A stretch of 64,000 nt of DNA from UBA6022 sp032154105 (GTDB lineage Bacteria; Patescibacteriota; Saccharimonadia; Saccharimonadales; Saccharimonadaceae): NCBI GenBank assembly GCA_032154105.1, contig JALDYI010000001.1:164589-228588 (forward strand). Direction: 5' to 3'. The notes beneath the pieces are model-generated. The model had not been told where the DNA came from. It did no database searches and was given only the letters and a program-made list of their open reading frames with translations. The translations under genes were made by a program, and so were the position numbers. Below, in pieces: positions 14,999 through 22,511 of this stretch (the stretch's first letter is position 1; every line of letters starts with the position of its first letter).

Positions 14999-15386
14999 AT
15001 ATGCAAAACTTGTCCGTGATAATATTTGGCGCTGGCACGAGGAATGCGGACATACAGTAAAGGGTCGGAAGTTACAGGGCGCCGAACTGCGCAAGAAATT
15101 GAGCGAGAAGTTGCACGAAGAGGCAGATGAAGTGAGCGCGGCGGTGAGTCGGGAAGAGTTGATCGAAGAGATTGCCGACGTCCGTCAGATTCTTGACGAT
15201 CTATGTACTGAAGAAGTTATTTCCGAAGACGAGATCATCGCTGCTCAGACGAAAAAGTCTGCTCGAAAGGGCGGGTTTCGTGGAGGGCATTATATTGAGA
15301 CGGTCACTATCCCAAATGAAGATGATGAATGGGCGCAGTACTGCCGCAAAAGCCCAGAGAAATACCCGGAGGTTATAGGTGAGTAA
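14985..15386 (+). CDS. MazG/PRA-PH-like nucleotide pyrophosphohydrolase
   Basis: A 133-residue protein beginning with FKYAKLVRDNIWRWHEECGH, typical of the phosphoribosyl-ATP pyrophosphohydrolase-like MazG group, followed by a helix KLSEKLHEEADEVSAA and EELIEEIADVRQILDDL that carries the acidic metal-binding residues. It probably hydrolyses non-standard NTPs to NMPs. It overlaps the ligA end by 14 bases, has GAGGAG upstream, and is followed by two HAM1-like genes with the same type of role. Confidence 0.82.
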   Translation: MPTFKYAKLVRDNIWRWHEECGHTVKGRKLQGAELRKKLSEKLHEEADEVSAAVSREELIEEIADVRQILDDLCTEEVISEDEIIAAQTKKSARKGGFRGGHYIETVTIPNEDDEWAQYCRKSPEKYPEVIGE

Positions 15387-15933
15387 GCTACCAGTTTTTA
15401 TTACAGGCAATCAGAATAAGGCCGACTATTTGTCGCGCACGCTTGGTATCGAGATCGATCATCACAAATTAGATCTAGATGAGATACAGTCCGCTGATCC
15501 ACGCGTGGTTCTCGAGCATAAGGTTCGTCAGGCCTATGACATATTAAATCAGCCCGTGCTCGTAGAAGATACCTCGCTTAGCTTTAACGCGCTTGATGGT
15601 TTGCCTGGTCCTTTTGTGAAATTTTTTGTTGATGCACGTGACGGACTCGAGTCGATGTGCCGTCTGCTTGATGGCTTTTCAGATCGATCTGCCTACGCGA
15701 GCGCACTCTATGGTTACTACGATGGTGACCAAATGCGTGTCTTTGAAGGGAGACTGGATGGTATTATCGCAGGTCATCCAAGGGGTGATGGCGGCTATGG
15801 CTGGGATAAGATATTTGAACCAGAAGGCTTCGGCGGTCTGACGCGTGCGGAACTTTCGCCGGAAGACGACATTAAATCATATAGAAAAATTAGAGACTTG
15901 GATGGCCTGCGGCTATTCTTGGAGGATAAGTAA
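15379..15933 (+). CDS. HAM1/RdgB-like non-canonical purine NTP pyrophosphatase, copy 1
   Basis: A 184-residue protein. FITGNQNKADYLSRTL (8-23) is the HAM1 substrate-binding motif, LVEDTSLSFNALDGLPGPFVK (about 61-81) the catalytic region, and GDGGYGWDKIFEPEGFGGL (about 136-154) the purine-recognition segment. Family members hydrolyse ITP, dITP and XTP. A GTG start at 15379 is supported by GGAGG at 15368-15372 and overlaps the previous stop. A second, diverged copy follows directly. Confidence 0.88.
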   Translation: MSKLPVFITGNQNKADYLSRTLGIEIDHHKLDLDEIQSADPRVVLEHKVRQAYDILNQPVLVEDTSLSFNALDGLPGPFVKFFVDARDGLESMCRLLDGFSDRSAYASALYGYYDGDQMRVFEGRLDGIIAGHPRGDGGYGWDKIFEPEGFGGLTRAELSPEDDIKSYRKIRDLDGLRLFLEDK

Positions 15934-15934
15934 C

Positions 15935-16495
15935 ATGACGAAGCATTCGATTACGTTTGTCACAGGAAATAAGCGTAAAATACACGAAGCTCGCGTGGTG
16001 CTTGATAGATATGCTGTTGATATAAAAACGATCAGTATTGAGATGGATGAGATCCAGCATTTTGACCCGGCCGAGATTACGAAAGCCAAGGCACGGGCGG
16101 CTTACGAAGCTATTCATCAGCCCGTCGTCGTGCAAGATACGAGCTGGAATATCCCGGCACTCGGTGGGTTTCCTGGCGGCTATATGAAGGACACTGCCAA
16201 TTGGTGGCAGGCGCAGGACTGGATCAATATCATGGCGCCATATGACGATAAGAAGATTATTTGCCTCGAACACATCGCGTATTTCGATGGCGAAAGTATG
16301 AGGCATTTTGAAGCGGCTTACGACTGTACGTTTGTCGACTTGCCACGTGGCGATGCGGCCAAAAACAATTCGCTTGAGCTCGTGGTGGGTGAAACGAATG
16401 TCGAAACCTTTGCCGAGGCCCATGATCGCGGCAAAGTGGGTGCGGAAGATACTGAGCACTGGCGCCTGTTTGCCGAGTGGTTTGCTGCGCAGTAG
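15935..16495 (+). CDS. HAM1/RdgB-like NTP pyrophosphatase, diverged copy 2
   Basis: A 186-residue paralogue of the preceding gene. FVTGNKRKIHEARVVL (8-23) and VVQDTSWNIPALGGFPGGYMK keep the HAM1 pattern, but the C-terminal recognition segment is altered (LPRGDAAKNNSLELVV), so the substrate may differ. GGAGG precedes the ATG at 15935, one base behind copy 1. An earlier in-frame start at 15845 lies inside copy 1 and is unlikely. Confidence 0.82.
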   Translation: MTKHSITFVTGNKRKIHEARVVLDRYAVDIKTISIEMDEIQHFDPAEITKAKARAAYEAIHQPVVVQDTSWNIPALGGFPGGYMKDTANWWQAQDWINIMAPYDDKKIICLEHIAYFDGESMRHFEAAYDCTFVDLPRGDAAKNNSLELVVGETNVETFAEAHDRGKVGAEDTEHWRLFAEWFAAQ

Positions 16496-16512
16496 AGGCG
16501 TATACTGAGGGT

Positions 16513-16875
16513 ATGAATAAAGCCAAACGTCACGCTAAGCGAGTTGCGGTTGCGGCAATGGGTTCAATCGTTCTCTTGGTTGGCGTTGTTGCTATTCCGT
16601 ATCCTGGTCCTGGCTGGTTAATTGTATTTGCTGGTCTAGCGATTCTTGCGACTGAGTTTGATTGGGCGGGTCGGCTACTTGAGCGGATACGTGGGTATTA
16701 TGATAGCTGGGTGGGGTGGCTCAAGCGCCAGCACTGGAGTTTGCAGCTGCTCGTACTCTCGTTTACCGGTCTCGTTGTGTTGACGACCGTGTGGCTACTT
16801 AATGGTTTTGGTATTTTGAATGCTTGGTTACAGCTAGAACTCGATTGGCTTCAGTCGCCGCTATTTCGCTCGTAA
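16513..16875 (+). CDS. PGPGW-motif (TIGR02611-like) membrane protein
   Basis: A 120-residue protein: a basic start, a helix (about 10-29), the motif IPYPGPGWLIVFAGLAILAT (about 28-47), and two further helices near the C-terminus. The PGPGW family is common in Actinobacteria and Saccharibacteria; its function is unknown. The -10 TATACT (16501-16506) ends six bases before the ATG, so the mRNA should start at the ATG itself. This fixes the start and rejects an upstream frame from 16477. Confidence 0.8.
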   Translation: MNKAKRHAKRVAVAAMGSIVLLVGVVAIPYPGPGWLIVFAGLAILATEFDWAGRLLERIRGYYDSWVGWLKRQHWSLQLLVLSFTGLVVLTTVWLLNGFGILNAWLQLELDWLQSPLFRS

Positions 16876-16905
16876 ATAAGACAGCGGTGGGTATAATAAG
16901 ACAAG

Positions 16906-18720
16906 ATGGCCGAAGAGAAGCGTAAATTATCGAAGAAGCAGCGCCTGCTAGGTGTGCTTCGAGTTGCAAAGATCACCTATCAGGCTGCGCCGTCCGCTAT
17001 TTTTGTAAAAGTTGCTGGCGCGATCATTACGGCGGTGTTACCGATTGTGACCACTTATTTTGCAGCCCTCACCACGACTGCACTTGCCGAGGCGTATTCT
17101 GGCGACACCCAGGCCGGTGGCCGGGCAATTACATACGTCATTATCACTGCCGGGCTTGGTGTGCTGCTTACGGCGTGGAGTAGCCTCGAGGAGTATGTGA
17201 ATCAGTTTGTACGCTATAAGATCGACGCTGCTGTGAGTGATCGGATGTACGAGCAATTTTTGAGTCTCGATTTTTGGCATTATGACGACAAGCACACCGC
17301 TGACCTTTTTGATAAGGCGCGGCAGTTTGCCAATTTCTTCGGGTGGGTATTTGATAAGCTTGCGAGCATTGCAACCTCGTTCATCACCATGATTGCAGGA
17401 CTGATTGCACTCCTGTTCGTTAGCTGGTGGCTCGGCCTTATTTTGCTCGCTGCAGTAATCCCTGGCATCGTGATTCAGATTAAGCTCTCGAAGGCTCAGG
17501 TGAAGCACTGGAACGGTAATGTTGAAACCCGGCGGGCCAAGGACATGATTGAATGGAATATGTTTAAGATAAATACGATTGCCGAGCTGCGGCTCTATGG
17601 TGTAGTGCGACATCTTCTTGACCTGCGTTTGAAGTTGCGTGATACCGACGAGAAAGCGCGGATTGAGTTTGAGCGAAAGTATATTTTCAAAAAGCTCGGT
17701 GCTGATGTGATTGAGGCTGCTGCAGAGGTGGTCGCACTACTCTTTACGACCCTGCAGATTATCGCCCATGCGCAGCCAATCGGACAGTTTCTCTATGTAC
17801 AGCAAGTCGTGTCGCGAGCAATGAGTGGCTCGCGCAGCTTTGTGTCGCAGTTAAACTCAATCGATGAAGACATTGCCAACCTATTCGACTACCAGGAATT
17901 CATGGACTTGCCTACTGGCAAGCATCGTTCTGTCGCACTCAAGAAGCAGCCGGATGAAATACGACTCGAGCATGTTTCGTTTCGATATCCTGGCGCCGAG
18001 ACAATGGTTCTCGACGACGTCTCTTTGAAGATAAAGCGCTCGCAACATATTGCGATTGTTGGCGAGAATGGTGCCGGCAAGTCTACACTTGTGAAGCTGC
18101 TACTTGGCCTATACGACCCGACATCTGGCTGCGTGCTTGTCGATGAACACGATTTAAAGAGCGTCGATCTATCAAGCTGGCACGGTCATATGGGTGTATT
18201 ACAGCAGGAGTTTGCCAAATATTCTTTTGCTTCGGCTCGTGATAACATCTATCTCGGTGATGTTTCGTCTGTTATGGACCAGGAGCGTTTTGAAGCAGCG
18301 CTTGACCGTGCAGAGGCGCGAACCTTCCTCGAAAAATTGCCAAAAGGTCTCGACAGCTTTGTGAATCAATGGATGGAACATAATGACGGCACCTCGGGAG
18401 TTGATCTTTCTGGCGGGCAATGGCAGCGCCTGGCACTTGCGCGCAACTTTTACCGGGATAGCCCGATCATTATTCTCGATGAGCCAACAAGTGCCATTGA
18501 TGCGCTGGCTGAATCGCGCATCTTTAAGCATTTGTTTGCCGATCGATCACGAACAGTTATTACGATCAGCCATCGTATTACAACAATTGAGAGAGCCGAT
18601 ATGATCTACATGATGGAAGCCGGTAAATTAGTAGAGCAGGGTACTCATGCGCAACTTGTCGCAAAGAAGGGCGCATACTACCATATGTTTGAGTCTCAGC
18701 TTCGAGAAAGTGAGAAATAA
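16906..18720 (+). CDS. ABC transporter, fused permease and ATPase
   Basis: A 604-residue half-transporter of the exporter type. Residues about 25-320 hold the membrane domain; the ATPase has Walker A GENGAGKS (386-393), signature LSGGQ (501-505) and Walker B ILDEP with Asp525-Glu526, then an H-loop ISHR. It would work as a homodimer; the substrate is unknown. A -10 TATAAT (16892-16897) lies eight bases before the ATG, predicting a leader of one or two bases. It may be read together with nothing else: a terminator follows. Confidence 0.93.
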   Translation: MAEEKRKLSKKQRLLGVLRVAKITYQAAPSAIFVKVAGAIITAVLPIVTTYFAALTTTALAEAYSGDTQAGGRAITYVIITAGLGVLLTAWSSLEEYVNQFVRYKIDAAVSDRMYEQFLSLDFWHYDDKHTADLFDKARQFANFFGWVFDKLASIATSFITMIAGLIALLFVSWWLGLILLAAVIPGIVIQIKLSKAQVKHWNGNVETRRAKDMIEWNMFKINTIAELRLYGVVRHLLDLRLKLRDTDEKARIEFERKYIFKKLGADVIEAAAEVVALLFTTLQIIAHAQPIGQFLYVQQVVSRAMSGSRSFVSQLNSIDEDIANLFDYQEFMDLPTGKHRSVALKKQPDEIRLEHVSFRYPGAETMVLDDVSLKIKRSQHIAIVGENGAGKSTLVKLLLGLYDPTSGCVLVDEHDLKSVDLSSWHGHMGVLQQEFAKYSFASARDNIYLGDVSSVMDQERFEAALDRAEARTFLEKLPKGLDSFVNQWMEHNDGTSGVDLSGGQWQRLALARNFYRDSPIIILDEPTSAIDALAESRIFKHLFADRSRTVITISHRITTIERADMIYMMEAGKLVEQGTHAQLVAKKGAYYHMFESQLRESEK

Positions 18721-18751
18721 AAATACCTCGCCGTAAGACGAGGTATTTTTG
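18721..18751 (+). terminator. Bidirectional terminator between the ABC transporter and RRM genes
   Basis: The stem AAATACCTCG / CGAGGTATTT with an eight-base loop, with T runs on both strands, lies between convergent genes. Confidence 0.9.
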
Positions 18752-18768
18752 TAAGGTGTGGTAATAAA

Positions 18769-19113
18769 TTACCAGCTACGCTGACGGAATGAACCGCCGC
18801 CGTTGCCACCACGATCGCCACCGCGGTCGTTGTTGCCACCGAACTCACGACGAGGACGGTCTTCTTTTGGACGTGCAAGACCAACGCTGATAGTACGACC
18901 ATCAAGGTCCTTGCCATCAAGCTGATCAACAGCTTTTTGGTTGTCTGCTTCGTTTACCATTTCAACAAAGCCGAAGCCTTTTGAACGACCGCTGTCGCGG
19001 TCAGTGATGACGCGTGCGCTAGCAACTTCGCCGATTTGCTCGAAATGAGCTTTGAGTGTGTCGTCAGTAGTTGCGTATGCAAGGCTACCGATGAATAGAT
19101 TTTGTTGTGCCAT
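18769..19113 (-). CDS. RRM RNA-binding protein with a glycine-rich tail
   Basis: A 114-residue protein. Residues 3-80 are one RNA recognition motif with RNP2 LFIGSL (6-11) and RNP1 KGFGFVEM (45-52). Residues 82-114 are rich in Gly, Arg, Asn and Asp. This matches the small bacterial Rbp type seen in cyanobacteria, thought to bind RNA during cold stress or mRNA localisation; the role here is inferred only from the domain. The upstream site is weak (AAAAGAG). Confidence 0.92.
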   Translation of the reverse strand: MAQQNLFIGSLAYATTDDTLKAHFEQIGEVASARVITDRDSGRSKGFGFVEMVNEADNQKAVDQLDGKDLDGRTISVGLARPKEDRPRREFGGNNDRGGDRGGNGGGSFRQRSW

Positions 19114-19155
19114 AATAATTGGTACTCTTTTCTTCTTATCTGATTCTAATTATCG

Positions 19156-19395
19156 TCAGATCGACCGCTTCCAGCGATGTTTGCGAAGAAGAGAGTTTAC
19201 CGTTAGAGGTAAGCGCCCGCCTTTTGCCTTAATACGCGTGTGCTTCTGAACATAGCTATTTAAGCATGATTTCCAAAAAAACACTAGGATAAGCACAATG
19301 ATACTTGCAATATACGTAACATGGGGGGATAATAAACCATAAGCTGGTACGCCAAAGGGGTGCCTTTGCGTATAAAACAAACACGTTACAAACAA
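19156..19395 (-). CDS. Doubtful small membrane protein
   Basis: A minus-strand frame of up to 79 codons from a TTG, with one convincing hydrophobic helix (YIASIIVLILVFFWKSC) and a basic tail (KAKGGRLPL, RKHRWKR). There is no Shine-Dalgarno site, promoter or recognised family. The flank 19114-19426 otherwise shows no gene. It may be a real one-helix protein or chance. Confidence 0.25.
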   Translation of the reverse strand: MFVTCLFYTQRHPFGVPAYGLLSPHVTYIASIIVLILVFFWKSCLNSYVQKHTRIKAKGGRLPLTVNSLLRKHRWKRSI

Positions 19396-19426
19396 AAACG
19401 TGCCCCGGGTGGGCGCGTAACAGCTA

Positions 19427-19460
19427 GAAAACTCGCCCTCGACAGATGTGGCGAGTTTTT
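19427..19460 (+). terminator. Terminator upstream of the tRNA-Ala region
   Basis: The stem AAAACTCGCC / GGCGAGTTTT with a 13-base loop is followed by T. A -10-like TACAAT (19463-19468) sits immediately behind it and faces the tRNA-Ala region. Confidence 0.75.
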
Positions 19461-19479
19461 GTTACAATAAATTAAGTTT

Positions 19480-19557
19480 GGGGCATTAGCTCATTTGCCT
19501 AGGCGCCCAGCGCCGAAAAAATATATAACGCTGCGCTCTAGTCATATGGCCGAGTGG
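19480..19557 (+). repeat. Partial tRNA copies: tRNA-Ala 5' end and a tRNA D-arm piece
   Basis: Bases 19480-19502 repeat the first 23 bases of the intact tRNA-Ala at 19594 with one mismatch, then diverge. Bases 19547-19557 read TGGCCGAGTGG, matching the D arm of the tRNA-Cys at 10140. The -10-like TACAAT at 19463-19468 is spaced from the partial copy as a tRNA promoter would be. The simplest reading is that an insertion or recombination of 114 bp separated the promoter with a tRNA 5' end from the working tRNA. Confidence 0.7.
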
Positions 19558-19593
19558 AACGAGACTATTATTTCAGGCATTATCAAACATTTT

Positions 19594-19670
19594 GGGGCAT
19601 TAGCTCATTTGGCTAGAGCGCTTCGCTGGCAGCGAAGAGGTGACCGGTTCGAATCCGGTATGCTCCACCA
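19594..19670 (+). tRNA. tRNA-Ala (anticodon GGC)
   Basis: Acceptor GGGGCAT / ATGCTCC with one G-U pair, D arm GCTC / GAGC, anticodon GGC at 19628-19630 in the stem CTTCG / CGAAG, T arm CCGGTTCGAATCCGG, encoded CCA at 19668-19670. It reads GCC and GCU codons. Confidence 0.97.
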
Positions 19671-19680
19671 GAAATAATTT

Positions 19681-19712
19681 AAAAGCACTCAGGACATTCT
19701 GGGTGTTTTAAT
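19681..19712 (+). terminator. Terminator of tRNA-Ala
   Basis: The stem CACTCAG / CTGGGTG (one G-U) is flanked by AAAAG and TTTTA. Confidence 0.75.
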
Positions 19713-19737
19713 TTTGTGCCATAATAAGTAGTAAGAT

Positions 19738-20475
19738 ATGCCAGAAATCCAAAGATTCACCACACCCGAAGAAGTTGCGGACGCCGCAGCCTTAGATGCA
19801 ATCGCCACATTAAGTATTGCAATACAGGAGCGAGGCTACGCGACTTGGGTGCTTGCTGGTGGTAGCTCGCCTATGGCTGCCTATAGACAGCTTGCTATAG
19901 AGTATTCGGACATGATTGATTGGTCAAAGGTAACTGCGGTTATTGGTGATGAGAGATCCGTACCGCTAGATGATAGTGATTCTAATTGGGGTCAAATCAG
20001 CTCGGCTCTTTTTCATAACGGCAAGACAGCTTCAATGGTTCAGCTTCGACCGGAGGTTGAATTGTCTGTCGAAGATACGGCTATGCGTTACGAAGCAATA
20101 CTCCGGACACTGCCGGTCAACGAAGAGGGTATTCCTTATTTTGATCTTGTGTGGCTAGGGGTTGGCGAGGATGGCCATACGCTATCGCTTTTCCCAGGTC
20201 ATTCCGATTTCACTCCGACTAAGCAGCTGGTAATTCCTATTTACAATTCTCCGAAACCTCCGTCCGCTCGAATTACTCTGACGCTCCGAGCACTCGAGGC
20301 TACTTCAAGAGCGATTGTATTTGCGGTCGGCGCTGGCAAAAAAGCGGCGCTTGCCGAAGCCTTAGAGAGCGGTCGGCTGCCGATTGCACAAGCCGCTATA
20401 CATATTGAGCAGCACGGCGGCTATGTCACCTGGCTCTTTGACCAAGCGGCTGTCACTGCGGACGCAGCTGAATAG
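19738..20475 (+). CDS. pgl: 6-phosphogluconolactonase
   Basis: A 245-residue DevB-type enzyme of the pentose phosphate pathway that hydrolyses 6-phosphogluconolactone. Phosphate-binding LAGGSSP (39-45), VIGDERSVP (69-77) and LGVGEDGHTLSLFP (about 140-153) are intact. Its pathway partners (zwf, gnd) are not in the window. A CATAAT -10 at 19720-19725 puts the transcript start a few bases before the ATG. Confidence 0.92.
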   Translation: MPEIQRFTTPEEVADAAALDAIATLSIAIQERGYATWVLAGGSSPMAAYRQLAIEYSDMIDWSKVTAVIGDERSVPLDDSDSNWGQISSALFHNGKTASMVQLRPEVELSVEDTAMRYEAILRTLPVNEEGIPYFDLVWLGVGEDGHTLSLFPGHSDFTPTKQLVIPIYNSPKPPSARITLTLRALEATSRAIVFAVGAGKKAALAEALESGRLPIAQAAIHIEQHGGYVTWLFDQAAVTADAAE

Positions 20476-20498
20476 CGTAGCTAATCCTATATCCGTGA

Positions 20499-20527
20499 TT
20501 GACGGCATTCTCCTTATGCTTCATAAT
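20499..20527 (+). promoter_or_regulatory. Promoter of the RCC1-propeller gene
   Basis: A -35 TTGACG (20499-20504) and a -10 CATAAT (20522-20527) are 17 bases apart; the ATG is eight bases further on (20536). Confidence 0.65.
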
Positions 20528-20535
20528 CAAATTCA

Positions 20536-22485
20536 ATGAATCGGCTAGCGATAAAACTCTTGGCTTTTAAATCACGCGAGGCGGCTTTTGCTCTTCCGAC
20601 TGTGCTTATCGTCTCGGTAGTGATGCTAACGGTACTTCTCGTGTCGGTTACGGCCGTATCGTCTATCAGAACGGCTCTCAACGAACAGTATTACAACCAG
20701 ATTGCCAAAGAAGCGGGTGAGGCTGGAGTGGCAATGGCGACAGCCTGCTTGCGCCAAAACAACTATGACCCGATTTGGCTAAACAACGCCGACCCGACGA
20801 AGCGCGTACTGAAGCCGAACACACTTTGTAACGGTAATACAAACGGTTCAGTCTCGGCGTACGTTCTTGATGGAACCTCGATCAAAACAACCTTCACAGT
20901 AAGTGAAGTTATTACCGACGTGAGTGGATTTGTGCGCGTGAAGTCGGATGGCGCACTCCAGCTTTTCCGTACGAGTAGTCCTTCGTCTACTTGGCGCACA
21001 TATCAGCAGACGGCCTTCAGTCAGTCAAATTATGTCGATAAGCCTCAGATTGCGAGTGGTGCAGGCTGGAAGTCAGGCGGCCATAATGGATATATGCTTG
21101 CGGCCGATGGCGTGCTGTATGCGTGGGGTAGTAACACATCAAGTCAAGTAGGTCCGGCGGGTCTCGGGACGGCTATTGGTGCACCAACTAAGGTTGATCC
21201 ACCTGGGGTCACAACAAAGATAAAACGTGTTTACGACTCTGGCCAAGGGGCGTCGATTCTATGTGTTCTTGCTGGTGACGATCAGGTATATTGTCGAGGT
21301 AGTGGTGGTCTAGGCGGGTCTAGCTGGCAACGATTTGGCCTTGGTTCTGGTCTTTCGGCTGTTGATATGAATTTGAGTGGATATGGCAGTGACTCTGCAT
21401 GTGTTATCGCTTCGGATGGCCAAGTGTACTGCGCTGGTATGAACGATTTTGGCATGCTTGGAAATGGAGGTACGACCAATAATTTTATTGCAATGGCCAC
21501 TCCTACGCGCTTCTTGCTGCCAGCCGGCTTAACAGCTAAGAAGGTTTTTATTAAAGACTGGATTACGTGTGTGATTGCAAATACTGACGATGCTTACTGT
21601 GCGGGTGTGAACAATTTAGGACAAACAGGGCGTGGTAATACCTCGGTTAACGTGGGAAATGGAAATTCTAACCCGGCCAAGGTATTGATGCCGGCAGGTG
21701 TTTCGGTTAAAGACATTAAACTTACCTATCATGGCTCATACGTAGGTGCGTATTATCTTGGTACAAACGGCACGGTATATATGAGCGGACACAATGGCCA
21801 GGGGACAGCAAATGACGGCAATACTAACCCTAGCGCCACGGCAACTTACTCAACTCCTCGCCAGATCACGACCGCTGGCTATAGGTATGCCTCAATTTTC
21901 AGTATCGGACAACAGGGCTACGATAATAACTCGTTATGTATGATCCGCGAGGATCCAAACCCTGGTATGACATGGTGTCTCGGTAACAATGACTATGGCC
22001 AACTGGGTGACGGGACATGCACGGACAAAGGGAATTGGGTTGTATTTGGATTGCCAGCGGGCGAATCGGCCCTGCAGAATATGAATGTTGAATCTGGCTA
22101 TCAGATGAATTCCTTTATGGTTATTACCGAGAGTGGGAAGGTATTTGCTGCAGGAGACAACCGATCAGGTAAGACGTCGGCAAATGGAAGTAGCGCGCTT
22201 CAGGCGTGCAATGGGACTCCAGTCGAGATTGTGATGCCACTTCGGACGGGTAGTACTACGGATCGGGTTGAGGCGGTTGCGCTCGCGAATTCCGATGAAT
22301 TTACGGCTTATATTTTGGGCGACAATGGGACGGTGTACGCACTAGGGCTTAATGGTAATGGTCAGCTTGGCAAGGGTGATGTTGATGGGGGTGTGACATT
22401 TAGCGGTGATACGCTTACCAATGCTGGAGTACCTGCTAAGGTGCCGGTTAGTATTGTCATGCCGCGTATTTCGGTTAGTTTTTAA
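20536..22485 (+). CDS. PilX-like N-terminus fused to an RCC1 beta-propeller, surface protein
   Basis: A 649-residue protein. Residues about 16-45 (AAFALPTVLIVSVVMLTVLL) form a pilin-type leader and helix without the usual Glu5, followed by a PilX-like NEQYYNQIAKEAGEAGVAMA helix. From about residue 190 to 630 there are seven or eight RCC1-type repeats, for example GVLYAWGSNTSSQVG, QVYCAGMNDFGMLGNG, DAYCAGVNNLGQTGRG, TWCLGNNDYGQLGDG and TVYALGLNGNGQLGKG. RCC1 propellers bind proteins or ligands; placed outside the cell on a pilus-type anchor, an adhesin or pilus-tip role is inferred. Many cysteines suggest disulfides. Confidence 0.8.
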   Translation: MNRLAIKLLAFKSREAAFALPTVLIVSVVMLTVLLVSVTAVSSIRTALNEQYYNQIAKEAGEAGVAMATACLRQNNYDPIWLNNADPTKRVLKPNTLCNGNTNGSVSAYVLDGTSIKTTFTVSEVITDVSGFVRVKSDGALQLFRTSSPSSTWRTYQQTAFSQSNYVDKPQIASGAGWKSGGHNGYMLAADGVLYAWGSNTSSQVGPAGLGTAIGAPTKVDPPGVTTKIKRVYDSGQGASILCVLAGDDQVYCRGSGGLGGSSWQRFGLGSGLSAVDMNLSGYGSDSACVIASDGQVYCAGMNDFGMLGNGGTTNNFIAMATPTRFLLPAGLTAKKVFIKDWITCVIANTDDAYCAGVNNLGQTGRGNTSVNVGNGNSNPAKVLMPAGVSVKDIKLTYHGSYVGAYYLGTNGTVYMSGHNGQGTANDGNTNPSATATYSTPRQITTAGYRYASIFSIGQQGYDNNSLCMIREDPNPGMTWCLGNNDYGQLGDGTCTDKGNWVVFGLPAGESALQNMNVESGYQMNSFMVITESGKVFAAGDNRSGKTSANGSSALQACNGTPVEIVMPLRTGSTTDRVEAVALANSDEFTAYILGDNGTVYALGLNGNGQLGKGDVDGGVTFSGDTLTNAGVPAKVPVSIVMPRISVSF

Positions 22486-22511
22486 GCTCGGCGGCTAAAG
22501 TAAGGAGTTGT

